From Prostheceraeus crozeri (taxonomy: Eukaryota; Platyhelminthes; Polycladida; Euryleptidae): a DNA stretch of 64,000 nt. The stretch lies in contig CAJQUW010005252.1 of NCBI GenBank assembly GCA_907163375.1, positions 1-64,000 on the forward strand. The letters run 5' to 3'. The notes under the pieces were generated by a model that ran no database searches, was not told the DNA's origin, and saw only the letters and a program-made list of their open reading frames with translations. Positions 1-11,660 of the stretch are shown piece after piece. Each line of letters starts with the position of its first letter. Positions within the stretch are counted from its first letter, which is position 1. The position numbers were made by a program, and so were the translations under genes.

Positions 1-147
1 GTTTATCCTGTACAGTTAAAGGTAATTTGTAAATACGTTTTGTAATTTTTTCTTTCATTTGTATAAACGTTGGATTATCATTTCAGATTGAATTGTTATT
101 GCGTTAATAAAAGGCGAAGTACGAAAATTTGTTCTTCTGTCATTACA
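1..147 (+). repeat. BEL/Pao 5' LTR, 3' portion
   Basis: Matches 5872-6018 and the end of the LTR at 17040-17442. It ends in ATTACA, and all three LTR copies stop matching or change context right after this ACA. The matching part holds an AATAAA-type signal (GCGTTAATAAAAGG), as expected near the R region of an LTR. The left part lies outside the window. Confidence 0.9.
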
Positions 148-752
148 ATCTTTAACTTGAATCAACTGCGAGCAGCGTATCTTCAACTTCAATTTCAAGA
201 CTGGTCAAAATTGGTCAATTATTGGTGAACAATCCACAAGCAGTTATTCCTCTTGAAGTCAGCTCAAGTTCGTGTATTGGGTGGTCTATATGGTGTCAAG
301 GTGCAAGTCAAGTATCCTGCAGTGAGATTCTGAGGAGTTTGCGTGAGTTAACTTATCAGATAACCAAAGACTATTTGTGAATAACTTTTGGCATCAATAT
401 TTAGTCGACGAACATTTCATTAAGCAGTAGCCATTATTGTCAAACATCAATACGTTATTCAGATAAATATTTTGTAATTTTTATTACGTATATTTTTCTG
501 CTTTGAGTAGAACTCACTCTTTGTATTTGCTAAGTTTACCTAATCTCTTACTACTTATTTGGACTTTATAACGCCACATTTTATATTTTATAATTTGTAC
601 GTTAATTTTTCAAATGTGCTCAAAGTTAAGTCTCAGTAGTGTACGTGTAGCTAAGGTTTAAGTCTACTTTAGTACTCGTGCAGGCGTTGTCGCGTTTAGT
701 AAGGCATAATAAACTTAGAAATGAGTGAATAGGGCATTAAGGCACGCAGCTT
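148..752 (+). other. BEL copy 1 untranslated leader
   Basis: About 600 bases between the LTR and the gag start, without a long ORF, and nearly identical to 6019-6230 joined to 8051-8446 in copy 2. Just before the gag ATG at 753 there is a duplicated start segment: a first ATGAGTGAA at 721 and a second at 753. The first opens an ORF of only a few codons (closed by TAG in copy 1; about 11 codons in copy 2), so it could act as a small upstream ORF. Confidence 0.7.
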
Positions 753-1681
753 ATGAGTGAAGAGGGCATTATGCGTGCGAGGCAGGCCATTAAAGAAATG
801 AAAGATAGAGATCGCTTACCTAAAGACGTATCAAGTTTGGATCAGTCGTCTGTAGGAAAGTCTTCGAATCTTCAAAGGGTCATGATTCTAGAATTTTGTG
901 GAAGCATCAGAGATTACATAAGCTGGAAAGCTTTGTTCAAGTAAATGGTTGAATCAGAGACCGATGAAATGGCTTTGCTGAGACTCAAACTTGCTCTAAG
1001 TGGTAGAGCTAAGCATGATTTGGATGGGTTTTCTACCTACGGGGCAGCGTGGAATCACTTGGATGCTAGATACGGTTGTGTTGAAAGTATTGCAGATTGC
1101 TTACTTAAGGATGTACGAAGTATGAAACAAGTGAGAAAAGGCGATTTCAATGCATTTTCACAATTCGCTAATAGAGTACGAGAATTTTTGAAAAAGATGG
1201 AAGAGAAAACAGGTATACACAGGCAAATAATATATTCGTTCTGAATGAACTGTTGAGCAAACTTGATTCTGAAGATGTAGTTTTGTACAAACGAGCTAGG
1301 AATGGAAACTCGATTGCGGAATTTTCTCGTTGGTTGGATGAGGAAACTAAAGTACGGGGGAATGTTTTTTCATCTACCGAGGCTAAGGAGTCTAAGGATC
1401 AAAAGCGATTTCAAGTGTTCAGTTATCAAAGAAGTGAGACTCGTGAACAGACATGTTGGCTTTGCCGTGGTATTCACCCGATTTGGAAATGCCCCATTTT
1501 CATCAAGAAGAATATACAAGAACGAAAAGCATGTGTTCTGGAAGCAAATGCCTGTTTCAACTGTCTTAAAAAAGGTCATTTGAGAAAAGACTGCTACCGG
1601 AATAAAGTTTGCGGCGTTAAGGGTTGCAAATACAAACATAGTTTCCTATTACATGAAGACATACGCAACGTATCAACGTAG
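753..1681 (+). pseudogene. gag: BEL copy 1 gag (nucleocapsid-like), broken
   Basis: Gag of the BEL element; the product packages element RNA in cytoplasmic particles. The first ORF, 753-944, ends at a TAA where copy 2 has CAA (Gln). The frame continues at 945-1244 until a one-base loss near 1206 relative to copy 2. The C-terminal part, 1253-1681, carries retroviral-type zinc knuckles: CWLCRG...WKCPIF, CFNCLKKGHLRKDC and CGVKGCKYKHS. A further one-base loss near 1678 closes the frame before the protease. The start at 753 is chosen because copy 2 has the equivalent ATG (8447) with an open frame. Non-functional as read; identity is strong from the knuckles and the downstream pol. Confidence 0.88.
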
Positions 1682-1722
1682 ATGAGGTAAAGACTGATAC
1701 TGATTCAAAGTCAATTAATACG

Positions 1723-2124
1723 ATGAAAGTATGCAAAGGCCGTATACATCTACCGACAGTGAAGATACATGTGTATAACAGGCATGGCGATAGGTTCGTT
1801 GCTAATGCATTACTTGATGGTGCGAGCATGCAATCTCCGGTCCGGAAGTCCTTCGCAAACAAAGTCGGTTTGTCGGGACCTAAGGAAAGGATAGAATTTA
1901 CTGTAGCAGGTGGTAGCAGTGAGAGTAGCCATTCAAGGAAGTTATCAATTGAATTTTCTTCAATCACGGAAGGGGAACCTAGATTCTCTGTCGATTGCTA
2001 TGAGCTCCCTACGATCTGTGCAGATATGTTACCTATTGAAAAAACCGTACTGGAGAGTTTTCCTATGATAGAGCCGATCAATTCTTGCAGGAAGGCGGCA
2101 AAGTTGACCTTTTATTGGGAGTAG
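1723..2124 (+). pseudogene. BEL copy 1 aspartic protease region
   Basis: Lies between the gag zinc knuckles and the reverse transcriptase, where BEL elements carry a retropepsin-like aspartic protease that cleaves Gag-Pol. The likely active-site motif is LLDGAS (around residues 30-35 of this segment); the family norm is D-S/T-G, so the site is atypical or already damaged. Flanking residues such as KVGLSGPKERIEFTVAGG are shared with copy 2. The frame ends at 2124 because one C near 2069 is missing relative to copy 2, throwing it out of phase with RT. In copy 2 the DGAS stretch is replaced by unrelated filler. Confidence 0.72.
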
Positions 2125-4304
2125 ATATCCCCGCTGTTCATCAAGATTTGGAGATAGTAGAAAACTATCAAGGTAGATTAGCAAAAAGGACACCACTAGG
2201 TTGGGTTATTATTGGTGGAGAGTCACGTAATTCAGCATCTGCAATAAACCTCATTCAAATTGATACACAGCCTCTTGCGAAATATTTTGAAACTGAAAGT
2301 ATGGGTGTTAGATCTCCGGTTTGCGAAAAGTGTGAAAAGGAAGATTTATTCAGTAAAAAAATAAATCAATCCATCGAATATGTTGACGGACGATACTGCG
2401 TGAAACTGCCTTGGAAGGGTGACTCTAAAGCTTTACCAAACAATTACGATGTAGCTTTCCAACGACTTAAAAATATTGAGAAGCAGTTGCTTAGAAATCC
2501 AAAGCTCAAGCAGTACTATACAGGACAAATTGAGAAGCTATTTAGTGATGGATTTGCTAAACCAGTGTCTGAAGAAGAAATCAACGCGTCTAGTGGATGG
2601 TATTTACCTCATCATGTAATAATCAGAGAAGAAAAGGAATCTACACCGTACCGAATAGTCTTTGATGCTGCCTCAAAATGCAGCGGTATATCACTGAATG
2701 ATTTACTACTTAAAGGCCCGAACTACACTAATTCATTGATTGACGTGATCATGAGATTTAGGGAAGAGAAGATTGCAGTAACAGGGGACATCCAAAAAAT
2801 GTTCCATCAGATAAGTATTCATTATAATCAAAAGTTCCATCGGTTTCTCTGGAGGGATTGCGATCTTAGTAAGCAGCCAACGACTTATCAAATGACGAGA
2901 GTACCTTTTGGTGACCGGTCTAGCCCTGATATAGCTGGCTACGTCATGCTGAAAGTTGCCGAAGATTTTGTTTCAGATAAACCAGTTATCAAGGAAATAT
3001 TAAGAAATGGGCGGTACGTTGATGACATTGCAGAATCTAATGACGACTTGCTGCAAGTTAGAGAAATACTTGAAGGTATCGAAAACGCTTTAAATCAAGG
3101 AGGATTTGCGATCAAAAAGTGGAACATCAATATTTCATCAATCGATCAAACTGATAAGCATAGTTGTATGGCTTTGGGATATTACTGGGATAAAAAAGAG
3201 GATGTGATTAGTTTGATAAACCGAGCCAAACCATTGAATGACAATCCTTCGAAGAGGCAAGTATTTGGTTTTATTGCGTCTCACTGGGATCCGCTAGGCT
3301 TAATCGCCCCAATTTCTATAAGTGCAAAAATATTTTTGCAGGATCTATGGCAAAGGGGCTTAAAATGGGACGACAAAGTCAATCTAGATGGTCATACTGG
3401 TTTGTTTAAAAGTTTGAGTGATGCAAGTGATTTCAAATTTCGAAGATGTATTAAACCTCAAGATTCTCAGGGTGTACAATTTCACGGGTTTGCTGACGCA
3501 AGTGAGAAAGCTTATGGGGCTTGCGTATTTTTAAGGTGGACCTTGCAAGATGGCTCCTATGAATGTGCCTTTGTTGCTGCCAAGGCTAACGTCACACCCA
3601 TCAAAGCTCAAACGAATCCGCGATATGAACTTATGGCCTGTACAATGTTGTCTCGCCTTGCTCAAACTGTTTTTAAAGCATTACGGTATAAGATCGACAA
3701 TGTTATCCTTTGGACTGATAGTATGACGGCTATTTCATGGATTCACAGTAATTCAAAAGAGTTTAAGCCATTTGTTCAAGTTCGAGTCGGAGAAATTCAG
3801 AGGACTTTTGATCCATCTATTTGGAGACATGTGCCCAGTCTTTTGAATCCGGCGGACAAGTTGTTGAAAGGAATATGCGTCAAAGACTTGGATAATTGGA
3901 TAAAAGGACCTCAATTTTTTTCACTAGGTGAGGAGGAATGGCCAGCTGCTGAGATGAAAATAACGGAGAATTTTGACAGCGAAAAGAAAAGGTCTGTTAA
4001 TACAGTTTCCGATCTTTCTAGTGAAGAGACTACTAGATTTATCGATTATACTACATTTTCTACATTTGAGAGACTGAGAAATGTGATGGGATGGGTCTTG
4101 AGATTCATAGATGCATGCAAAAGGAAACCTTCGTCAAGCAAGTTCTTATCTATGAAAGAATTAGAAGCGGCAGAAAAATATATTTTCCTGGACGCGCAGA
4201 GGACGTTGGACAAATCGAATTTAGTTTCATTAAGTCCGTTCGACGATGACGGCATAATAAGGGCCAAGGGAAGATTGGGCAACATGGGAATATCGTTATG
4301 CTGA
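2085..4304 (+). pseudogene. pol: BEL copy 1 reverse transcriptase-RNase H
   Basis: A 739-residue open stretch copying element RNA into DNA. RT: the conserved region PYRIVFDAASK is followed by VTGDIQKMFHQI (motif A aspartate), YQMTRVPFG and the catalytic box GRYVDDIAES. RNase H: FHGFADASEKAYGA (Asp), YELMACTMLSRL (Glu) and LWTDSMTAISWI (Asp), then NPADK. The frame stops at 4304 because an extra T near 4296 shifts it just before the integrase. It overlaps the protease frame at 2085-2124 only because of the upstream frameshift. It differs from copy 2 by a few substitutions and a three-base indel near 2824. Catalytic motifs look intact, but the element as a whole is broken. Confidence 0.92.
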
Positions 4305-5489
4305 GAAATACCCAATTATTTTAGATGGCTCACATCGTCTTTCTATGCTGCTGGCAAAGAAATGTCATCAAGATCTGGCTCATCCTGGATATAAACACAC
4401 ACTGGCAGAGATGAGACGAAAGTTTTGGGTAACAAGATGCAGTAAACTTTGCCAAGAAATCACTAAAAAATGTGTCAAGTGCAGAAAATTAAGAGGTAAA
4501 AGCAGTGAGCAGTTCATGGCTGATCTACCTAGTATAAGAACTGAACTTTATACTCCTACGTTCTATCATACCGCTATCGATTATTTTGGGCGTCTCAAAG
4601 TTATCTATGCAAGGAATTCTACGTCAGACGGATATGGTTGCATTTTTTCTTGTCTCACTGTACGCGCTGTACATTTAGAGCTTGTTTGTGATGCATCAAC
4701 CGAAAATTTTTTGCTAGCATTCCGTAGATTCTCAACCATACGCGGTCACGCAGGGATTGTTATATCAGACAATGGGACTAACTTCGTGGGAGCCCAGAAA
4801 TTTCTTACTGAAGTGATACAAAACTGGAATAAAGAGGAAATTCAAGAATTTGCTGCTCAACGAAAATGTGAATTCACGTGGAAATTTTTACCTCCTGGTG
4901 CAAGCCATCACAATGGTGCTGTTGAGAGAATGATACGTTCTGTCAGGAATACTTTAGCCGGTGTTTGTGGCTATGCTAAGAAGCGTGAGGAAGTTTGGAG
5001 GACATTTTTGTCAGAAATTGCCAATCTCGTTAATTCGCGGCCCTTATATCCATCCAGTACATCAGTATTAGATGAACCGCCAATTTCCCGAACCATTTTT
5101 TATGCGGACATAATAACATTGAAGTTCCCCAATTCATTTTGACCAGTAGTAAATTACAGAAAATGAATCAAGTACAAGCCCTCGTTAACGAATTTTGGGA
5201 AAATTGGATGAGGCATTATATTCCAACGTTAATGCAAAGAAACAAATGGACCAAACAGAGAGAAAATATTGACAAAGGAGATGTGGTACTTCTCATCGAA
5301 CGAAATCAAGCACGCGGGAAATGGCAAATGGGTATAGTTGAGGAAGCATATTCAAGTAGTGATGGGTTGGTAAGGTCGGTCAAGATCAAGGTTTACGACG
5401 TAAAAAATAAACGCTATTCTTTTCTTGTTAGACCTATTACAAAAGTCTGTCTTCTATCTTCTGCTTTCGAATTAGGTAATTTGCCCTAG
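4305..5489 (+). pseudogene. BEL copy 1 integrase (two frames)
   Basis: Integrase inserts the cDNA into the genome. The segment 4345-5142 has the HHCC zinc-binding domain (CHQDLAHPGYKH ... CVKCRK) and the DDE core: TAIDYFG, VISDNGTNFVGA and GASHHNGAVERM. The Pro after IDYFG in copy 2 is Arg here. A one-base loss near 5088 ends the frame at 5142, and the C-terminal domain resumes in another frame at 5139-5489 with KGDVVLLIERNQARGKWQMG, typical of the BEL integrase tail. Copy 2 carries the whole region in one frame, which shows how this copy decayed. Confidence 0.9.
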
Positions 5490-5615
5490 CTGCCTTTTGA
5501 AATTTTTTCATATTTTTTTTATAATTTCAATACGATACTGTTACTGATACTTTTTGTTGGCTTCACACTTTTCCAATTTTCTTGATTTTTTTTAAGTGTT
5601 TGCCACAGGCGGGGG

Positions 5616-6018
5616 TGTATGTCTTGGTCGTTTGTTGTTAGTTATTATTGTCATCGTTATTGGCATTGTCATCATTGCGTCATTTTCATGTTACATTGTT
5701 ATGTTCGATGCGTGCGATGTGTGTTGTGAGTGCGATCTGCCTTCATTTCATTTGTCCGTGTTTATTGTATTGTGAACATCGTGAACATCAGATCATCAGC
5801 AATTTGCTTTCACTACGTGACTTTACTTTGCGTGGAACGGTGAACAGACATTTTCTTCTTGAGTGGCCGTGGTTTATCCTGTACAGTTAAAGGTAATTTG
5901 TAAATACGTTTTGTAATTTTTTCTTTCATTTGTATAAACGTTGTATTATTATTTCAGATTGAATTATTATTGCGTTAATAAAAGGCGAAGTACGAAAATT
6001 TGTCCTTCTGTCATTACA
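5616..6018 (+). repeat. BEL/Pao LTR shared by copies 1 and 2
   Basis: A 403-bp LTR bounded by TGTA and TACA. It is preceded by the purine-rich AGGCGGGGG, a plausible polypurine tract. It is the 3' LTR of copy 1 and the 5' LTR of copy 2. It matches 17040-17442 along its whole length and 1-147 at its end. The 5' boundary is inferred from the TG...CA rule and the purine tract, because both full LTRs are preceded by homologous internal sequence; an alternative TG lies 19 bases upstream (5597). Confidence 0.85.
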
Positions 6019-6230
6019 ATCTTTAACTTGAATCAACTGCGAGTAGCGTATCTTCAACTTCAATTTCAAGACTGGTCAAAATTGGTCAATTATTGGTGAA
6101 CAATCCACAAGCAGTTATTCCTCTTGAAGTCAGCTCAAGTTCGTGTATTGGGTGGTCTATATGGTGTCAAGGTGCAAGTCAAGTATCCTGCAGTGAGATT
6201 CTCAGTAGTTTGCGTGAGTTAACTTATCAG

Positions 6231-8050
6231 GGGCCTGTTTCATAAAATTAAGCAGTCTGATATGTATCAGTGACATTTTCAGCAGTGAAATATAAAGCAC
6301 TGCTTTAAATTGCGTTTCATAAAAATTAATTTTCCGACTGAAGATTAAGCAGTCTAAATTAATCAGTGATACATATAGCGTTTCATAAAGATTTCGGACT
6401 TATGAAAACACTGATATATATCAGTGTGATTGAGTGATTAAAACAATTGTGGATAATTCTTCGTAAATAAAATAATTTTTGACAGCATAGAGTAAATATG
6501 TAGGTAGAGTGTCGACTTAAAAAAGTATCTGTATACAGTGAAAATTTTTATATGAAAGGATTCAGTTTTTTCGGAGATTACGTTCCTGCGGTCCAAAACA
6601 TTATTTGAGCAGCTTTGAAAAACCTCTATATTTGCCAATTTAATTACTACCGACATGACTCCCCGTTGTAAGAAGTATGAAACAAGTTGGATATCAAAAG
6701 GAATGAATATTCGCTAACAAGCATTGCAACTAAGCGGAAATTGTGCTGATGATCAAGAAAATGTAATGAACGGCATTATAATGGAAGTCATCATAAAAAG
6801 TTGAGATTTTATTGTGCTGTCGTGGCTGAAATTTCATATTTTTTATTCAATTTTCATCGGCATGAATTTATGATTGAGTAAATTCATGTTTCACTTCTTG
6901 AATCTGAATAGTGATGTGCACCCATTTACATCTTTCAAAGTTAATGAAAATCATTGTCTTTGATTCTGTTATTTTGCTCTACCAACTGCTTGAGATAAGA
7001 TCGCGCTTAAAAAGATTCTCTTGTGGTTCAGCATGAAAGCAATGGGGTCATCGAGTTGCTAATTTAACAAACATTACCGCTCCGAGGCTGTCATGATACG
7101 GACAATCTGTAAACTAATCTCATTTCCATCTGCTTTATGCTGTCATAATCAGTCAATTCCGTTGTAATTTCTTCAAACTGCACAAATGCGCATATCTCAC
7201 ATTTGGAGACAATTCCAACTGTATTCACCTCGAGTTCATTTAATAAAATCGAAAGTGTATATACATTGGGGATTTAATGAATGCGGAGTTTCCACTCTAC
7301 CTAATATACCTACTCTATGTTTGACAGTAATTGAAATAATAATTAGAGAAGTCAATCTGAGGCAAATGGTGGAATATTTGATAATCTTTTTTTCTAGCTG
7401 TCATCGATGTATGTAAAAGTCAATACCTCAACGTCTTTTAATATTGAAATGATTTCATGACATGCCGTACCTCATTACACGAAAGAAATCGAAGCCCTCA
7501 AAGCATCCCTTTATAATTTTGCTGTTACCGGACGTTTTATCGTCACAGCATTGCCACTTTTCAAAGGAAGAATTTTTCAATAAACAGTATCCAAATTTAC
7601 CATTCTGACAAATAGTTTGTTACTGACAGTAAAATTGAAAATCAAAAGCCGTTTTCCCATTTTTAAGTTGTATTTGCAATCATTTCTCCGATATTTTAAG
7701 TTTCTATAACTTTCTCGATGATCATTCACAGATTTATCAACCTCAAGATGTTGATAGAAATTTTCACATTTCTATCAGTGAATTTCCATATTTTCAATTT
7801 TCGCGCGCTACTGATACTTCTTTGTGAAACGCAATTCTTTTCCAGACTGCTTAAAATACTGATTTTAAGCAGTGTGGGACTGATATAAATCACTGCTTAA
7901 TATTTGGTTTTGTGAAACGCTGTTAATTTCGACTGCTTTCAATCACTGATTTAAATCACTGCTTTATATTTATTTTATGAAACGCAGAAAATTTTCCGCA
8001 CTGATAAAACCACTGATATAAAGCACTGATTTATTTTATGAAACAGGCCC
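6231..8050. mobile_element. Harbinger-like non-autonomous DNA element
   Basis: Interrupts the BEL leader. The ends are GGGCCTGTTTCAT and ATGAAACAGGCCC (13-bp terminal inverted repeat), flanked by CAG on both sides (6228-6230 and 8051-8053); the uninterrupted sequence in copy 1 has one CAG. A 3-bp target duplication with such ends suits the PIF/Harbinger superfamily (TWA or CWG targets); ISL2EU-type elements with similar ends use TA. Both ends carry repeated subterminal motifs: GTTTCATAAA-like boxes near 6236, 6315 and 6379, inverted near 7823, 7910, 7976 and 8036, mixed with many CACTGAT/ATCAGTG words. No transposase ORF is visible. About 834 bp of its interior is a later hAT-like insertion. 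Confidence 0.8.
6486..7319. mobile_element. hAT-like non-autonomous element nested in the Harbinger-like element
   Basis: Starts CATAGAGTA and ends TACTCTATG (inverted repeats extending about 25 bp with mismatches). It is flanked by a perfect 8-bp duplication TTTGACAG (6478-6485 and 7320-7327), the hallmark of hAT-type insertion. A second, diverged copy with its own different 8-bp duplication lies at 61009-61846, which defines the same element ends independently. No transposase frame is visible, so it must be mobilised by a transposase elsewhere. hAT ends usually start CAGNG, so the family assignment rests mainly on the 8-bp duplication. Confidence 0.85.
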
Positions 8051-8446
8051 CAGATAACCAAAGACTATTTGTGAATAACTTTTGGCATCAATATTTAGTC
8101 GACGAACATTTCATTAAGCAGTAGCCATTATTGTCAAACATCAATACGTTATTCAGATAAATATTTTGTAATTTCTATTACGTATATTTTTCTGCTTTGA
8201 GTAGAACTCACTCTTTGTATTTGCTAAGCTTACCTAATCTCTTACTACTTTTTTGGGCTTTATAACGCCACATTTTATATTTTATAATTTGTACGTTAAT
8301 TTTTCAAATGTGCTCAAAGTTAAGTCTCAGTAGTGTACGTGTAGCTAAGGTTTAAGTCTACTTTAGTACTCGTGCAGGCGTTGTCGCGTTTAGTAAGGCA
8401 TAATAAACTTAGAAATGAGTGAAGAGGGCATTAAGGCACGCAGCTT

Positions 8447-9540
8447 ATGAGTGAAGAGGGCATTATGCGTGCGAGGCAGGCCATTAAAGAAATGAAAGAT
8501 AGAGATCGCTTACCTAAAGACGTATCAAGTTTGGATCAGTCGTCTGTAGGAAAGTCTTCGAATCTTCAAAGGGTCATGATTCTAGAATTTTGTGGAAACA
8601 TCAGCGATTACATAAGCTGGAAAGCTTTGTTCAAGCAAATGGTTGAATCAGAGACCGATGAAATGGCTTTGCTGAGACTCAAACTCGCTCTAAGTGGTAG
8701 AGCTAAGCATGATTTGGATGGGTTTTCTACCTACGGGTAAGCGTGGAATCACCTGGATGCTAGATACGGTTCTGTTGAAAGTATTGCAGATTGCTTACTT
8801 AAGGATGTACTAAGTATGAAACAAGTGAGAAAAGGCGATTTCAATACATTTTCACAATTCGCTAATAGAGTACGAGAATTTTTGAAAAAGATGGAAGAGA
8901 TAAACAGGTATACACAGGCAAATAATGTATTCGTTCTGAATGAACTGTTGAGCAAACTTGATTCTGAAGATGCAGTTTTGTACAAACGAGCTAGGAATGG
9001 AAACTCGATTGCGGAATTTTCTCGTTGGTTGGATGAGGAAACTAATGTACGGAGGAATGTTTTTTCATCTACCGAGGCTAAGGAGTCTAAGGATCAAAAG
9101 CGATTTCAAGTGTTCAGTTATCAAAGAAGTGAGACTCGTGAACAGGCATGTTGGCTTTGCCGTGGTAATCACCCGATTTGGAAATGCCCCATTTTCATCA
9201 AGAAGAATATACAAGAACGAAAAGCATGTGTTCTGGAAGCAAATGCTTGTTTCAACTGTCTTAAAAAAGGTCATTTGAGAAAAGATTGCTACCGGAATAA
9301 AGTTTGCGGCGTTAAGGGTTGCAAATACAAACATAGTTTCCTATTACATGAAGACATACGCAACGTATCAAACGTAGATGAGGTAAATACTGACACTGAT
9401 TCAAAGTCAATTAATACGATGAAAGTATGCAAAGGTCGTATGCATTTACCGACAGTGAAGATACATGTGTATAACAGGCATGGCGATAGGTTCGTTGCTA
9501 ATGCATTACTTGCATTACAATGCATTACAAACAAAGTCGG
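8447..9540 (+). pseudogene. gag: BEL copy 2 gag
   Basis: Same gene as 753-1681. The ATG at 8447 opens 97 codons up to a TAA at 8738-8740 where copy 1 has GCA (Ala). The same frame then reads on from 8816 through the zinc knuckles (CWLCRG, CFNCLKKGHLRKDC, CGVKGCKYKHS) into the protease region without the two one-base deletions seen in copy 1. A single nonsense codon is thus the only clear break in gag itself. The frame closes at 9556, just after the rearranged protease stretch. Confidence 0.87.
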
Positions 9541-11105
9541 TTTGGTCGGAACCTAAGGAAAGGATAGAATTTACTGTTGCAGGTGGTAGCAGTGAGAGTA
9601 GCCATTCAAGGAAGTTATCAATTGAATTTTCTTCAATCACGGAAGAGGAACCTAGATTCTCTGTCGATTGCTCTGAGCTCCCTACGATCTGTGCAGATAT
9701 GTTACCTATTGAAAAAACCGTACTGGAGAGTTTTCCTCTGATAGAGCCCGATCAATTCTTGCAGGAAGGCGGCAAAGTTGACCTTTTATTGGGAGTAGAT
9801 ATCCCCGTTGTTCATCAAGATTTGGAGATAGTAGAAAACTATCAAGGTAGATTAGCAAAAAGGACACCACTAGGTTCGGTTATTATTGGTGGAGAATCAC
9901 GTAATTCAGCACCTGCAATAAACCTCATTCAAATTGATACACAGCCTCTTGCGAAATATTTTGAAACTGAAAGTATGGGTGTTAGATCCCCGGTTTGCGA
10001 AAAGTGTGAAAAGGAAGATTTATTCAGTAAAAAAATAAATCAATCCATCGAATATGTTGACGGACGATACTGCGTGAAACTGCCTTGGAAGGGTGACTCT
10101 AAAGCTTTACCAAACAATTACGATGTAGCTTTCCAACGACTTAAAAATATTGAGAAGCAGTTGCTTAGAAATCCAAAGCTCAAGCAGTACTATACAGGAC
10201 AAATTGAGAAGCTATTTAGTGATGGATTTGCTAAACCAGTGTCTGAAGAAGAAATCAACGCGTCTAGTGGATGGTATTTACCTCATCATGTAGTAATCAG
10301 AGAAGAAAAGGAATCTACACCGTACCGAATAGTCTTTGATGCTGCCTCAAAATGCAACGGTATATCACTGAATGATTTACTACTTAAAGGCCCGAACTAC
10401 ACTAATTCATTGATTGACGTGATCATGAGATTTAGGGATGAGAAGATTGCAGTAACAGGGGACATCCAAAAAATGTTCCATCAGATAAGTATTCATTATG
10501 AAGATCAAAAGTTCCATCGGTTTCTCTGGAGGGATTGCGATCTTAGTAAGCAGCCAACGACTTATCAAATGACGAGAGTACCTTTTCGTGACCGGTTTAG
10601 CCCTGATATAGCTGGCTACGTCATGCTGAAAGTTGCCGAAAATTTTGCTTCAGATAGACCAGTTATCAAGGAAATATTAAGAAATGGGCGGTACGTTGAT
10701 GACATTGCAGAATCTAATGACGACTTGCTGCAAGTTAGAGAAATACTTGAAGGTATCAAAAACGCTTTAAATCAAGGAGGATTTGCGATCAAAAAGTGGA
10801 ACAGCAATATTTCATCAATCGATCAAACTGATAAGCATAGTTGTACGGTTTTGGGATATTACTGGGATAAAAACGAGGATGTGATTAGTTTGATAAACCG
10901 AGCCAAACCATTGAATGACAATCCTTCGAAGAGGCAAGTATTTGGTTTTATTGCGTCTCACTGGGATCCGCTAGGCTTAATCGCTCCAATTTCTATAAGA
11001 GCAAAAATATTTTTGCAGGATCTATGGCAAAGGGGCTTAAAATGGGACGACAAAGTCAATCTAGATGGTCATACTGGTTTGTTTAAAAGTTTGAGTGATG
11101 CAAGT
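9541..11105 (+). pseudogene. pol: BEL copy 2 protease remnant and reverse transcriptase, cut by a LINE
   Basis: Open from 9465 in a frame that becomes real pol after about 9541 (PKERIEFTVAGG onward). It runs through the RT core, with GDIQKMFHQI and the GRYVDDIAES catalytic box, until the LINE inserted at 11106; the residues after KSLSDAS come from the LINE. The protease active-site stretch present in copy 1 (LLDGAS) is missing here, replaced by three copies of a GCATTAC-like word. The RT sequence itself shows no stop up to the insertion, only substitutions against copy 1 (for example VPFG to VPFR). Confidence 0.9.
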
Positions 11106-11660
11106 CCACCTTGCGCGCGGTGGACTCCCTGGCGCGCGGTCGTGTTTTGTCGTGCTGCTGAGCGTGACTCTTTACTGTCGCATAACTTCGGTCCTACCTG
11201 ACCGTTCCTCGAGTTTTTTGATTCATCTGCATCGCCATGCGCCACTCTATCGTTTGAGCCCTCTTACATTTTCTTCCGCTCAGTGGTTCATGTGCTGCGA
11301 TCCTCCCAACTCCGAACTGTTTCACAATACTTTTGGCAAATTTTCGACACAGTGATTGGTCCAGCCGGTTATAGCGCCACTGTCTCCGCGAGTCAACCAC
11401 TACTGTATCTCTTGGCTTGGTTCCCTCAAGCAATCGCCTCACATCGACATCCATACTGCAGGGCCGTCTTCGCCTGTGAATCGTTGTTCCATCCGCCTGC
11501 GCTCTCTCTCTCTCTCCCTTGCCTGCATGCGATAATGTCGTGCTGAGAGATCCGCTGTGTGTTGCCGACGTCACTATTTTATCGGGAAGTCGGCCACGAC
11601 CTCGATCGTCTGCACTATTCTCCCAATAAGTTACTGCAGGGCGACTCTTATCGCGCGAGT

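Larger units (their letters stand above)
1..6018 (+). mobile_element. BEL/Pao LTR retrotransposon, copy 1 (decayed)
   Basis: LTR retrotransposon with gag, protease, reverse transcriptase, RNase H and integrase in BEL/Pao order. The first LTR is cut by the window edge (1-147 remain) and the second (5616-6018) doubles as the 5' LTR of copy 2. The internal part, 148-5615, is collinear with copy 2 (6019-17039) once the two insertions in copy 2 are removed. Compared with copy 2 it has one nonsense change in gag and several single-base indels (near 1206, 1678, 2069, 4296 and 5088), so no full polyprotein can be made. There is no envelope-like ORF. No clear TGG-type primer binding site follows the LTR. 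Confidence 0.93.

Noticed and set aside
6438-6656. Small ORFs inside the nested hAT/Harbinger-like elements as a transposase remnant
   Set aside because: No DDE, BED or Myb motif; not kept in the second hAT-like copy.
11194-11574. A 126-codon minus-strand frame in the LINE 5' region
   Set aside because: Opposite to the LINE, no motif, in a GC-rich stretch where stops are rare.
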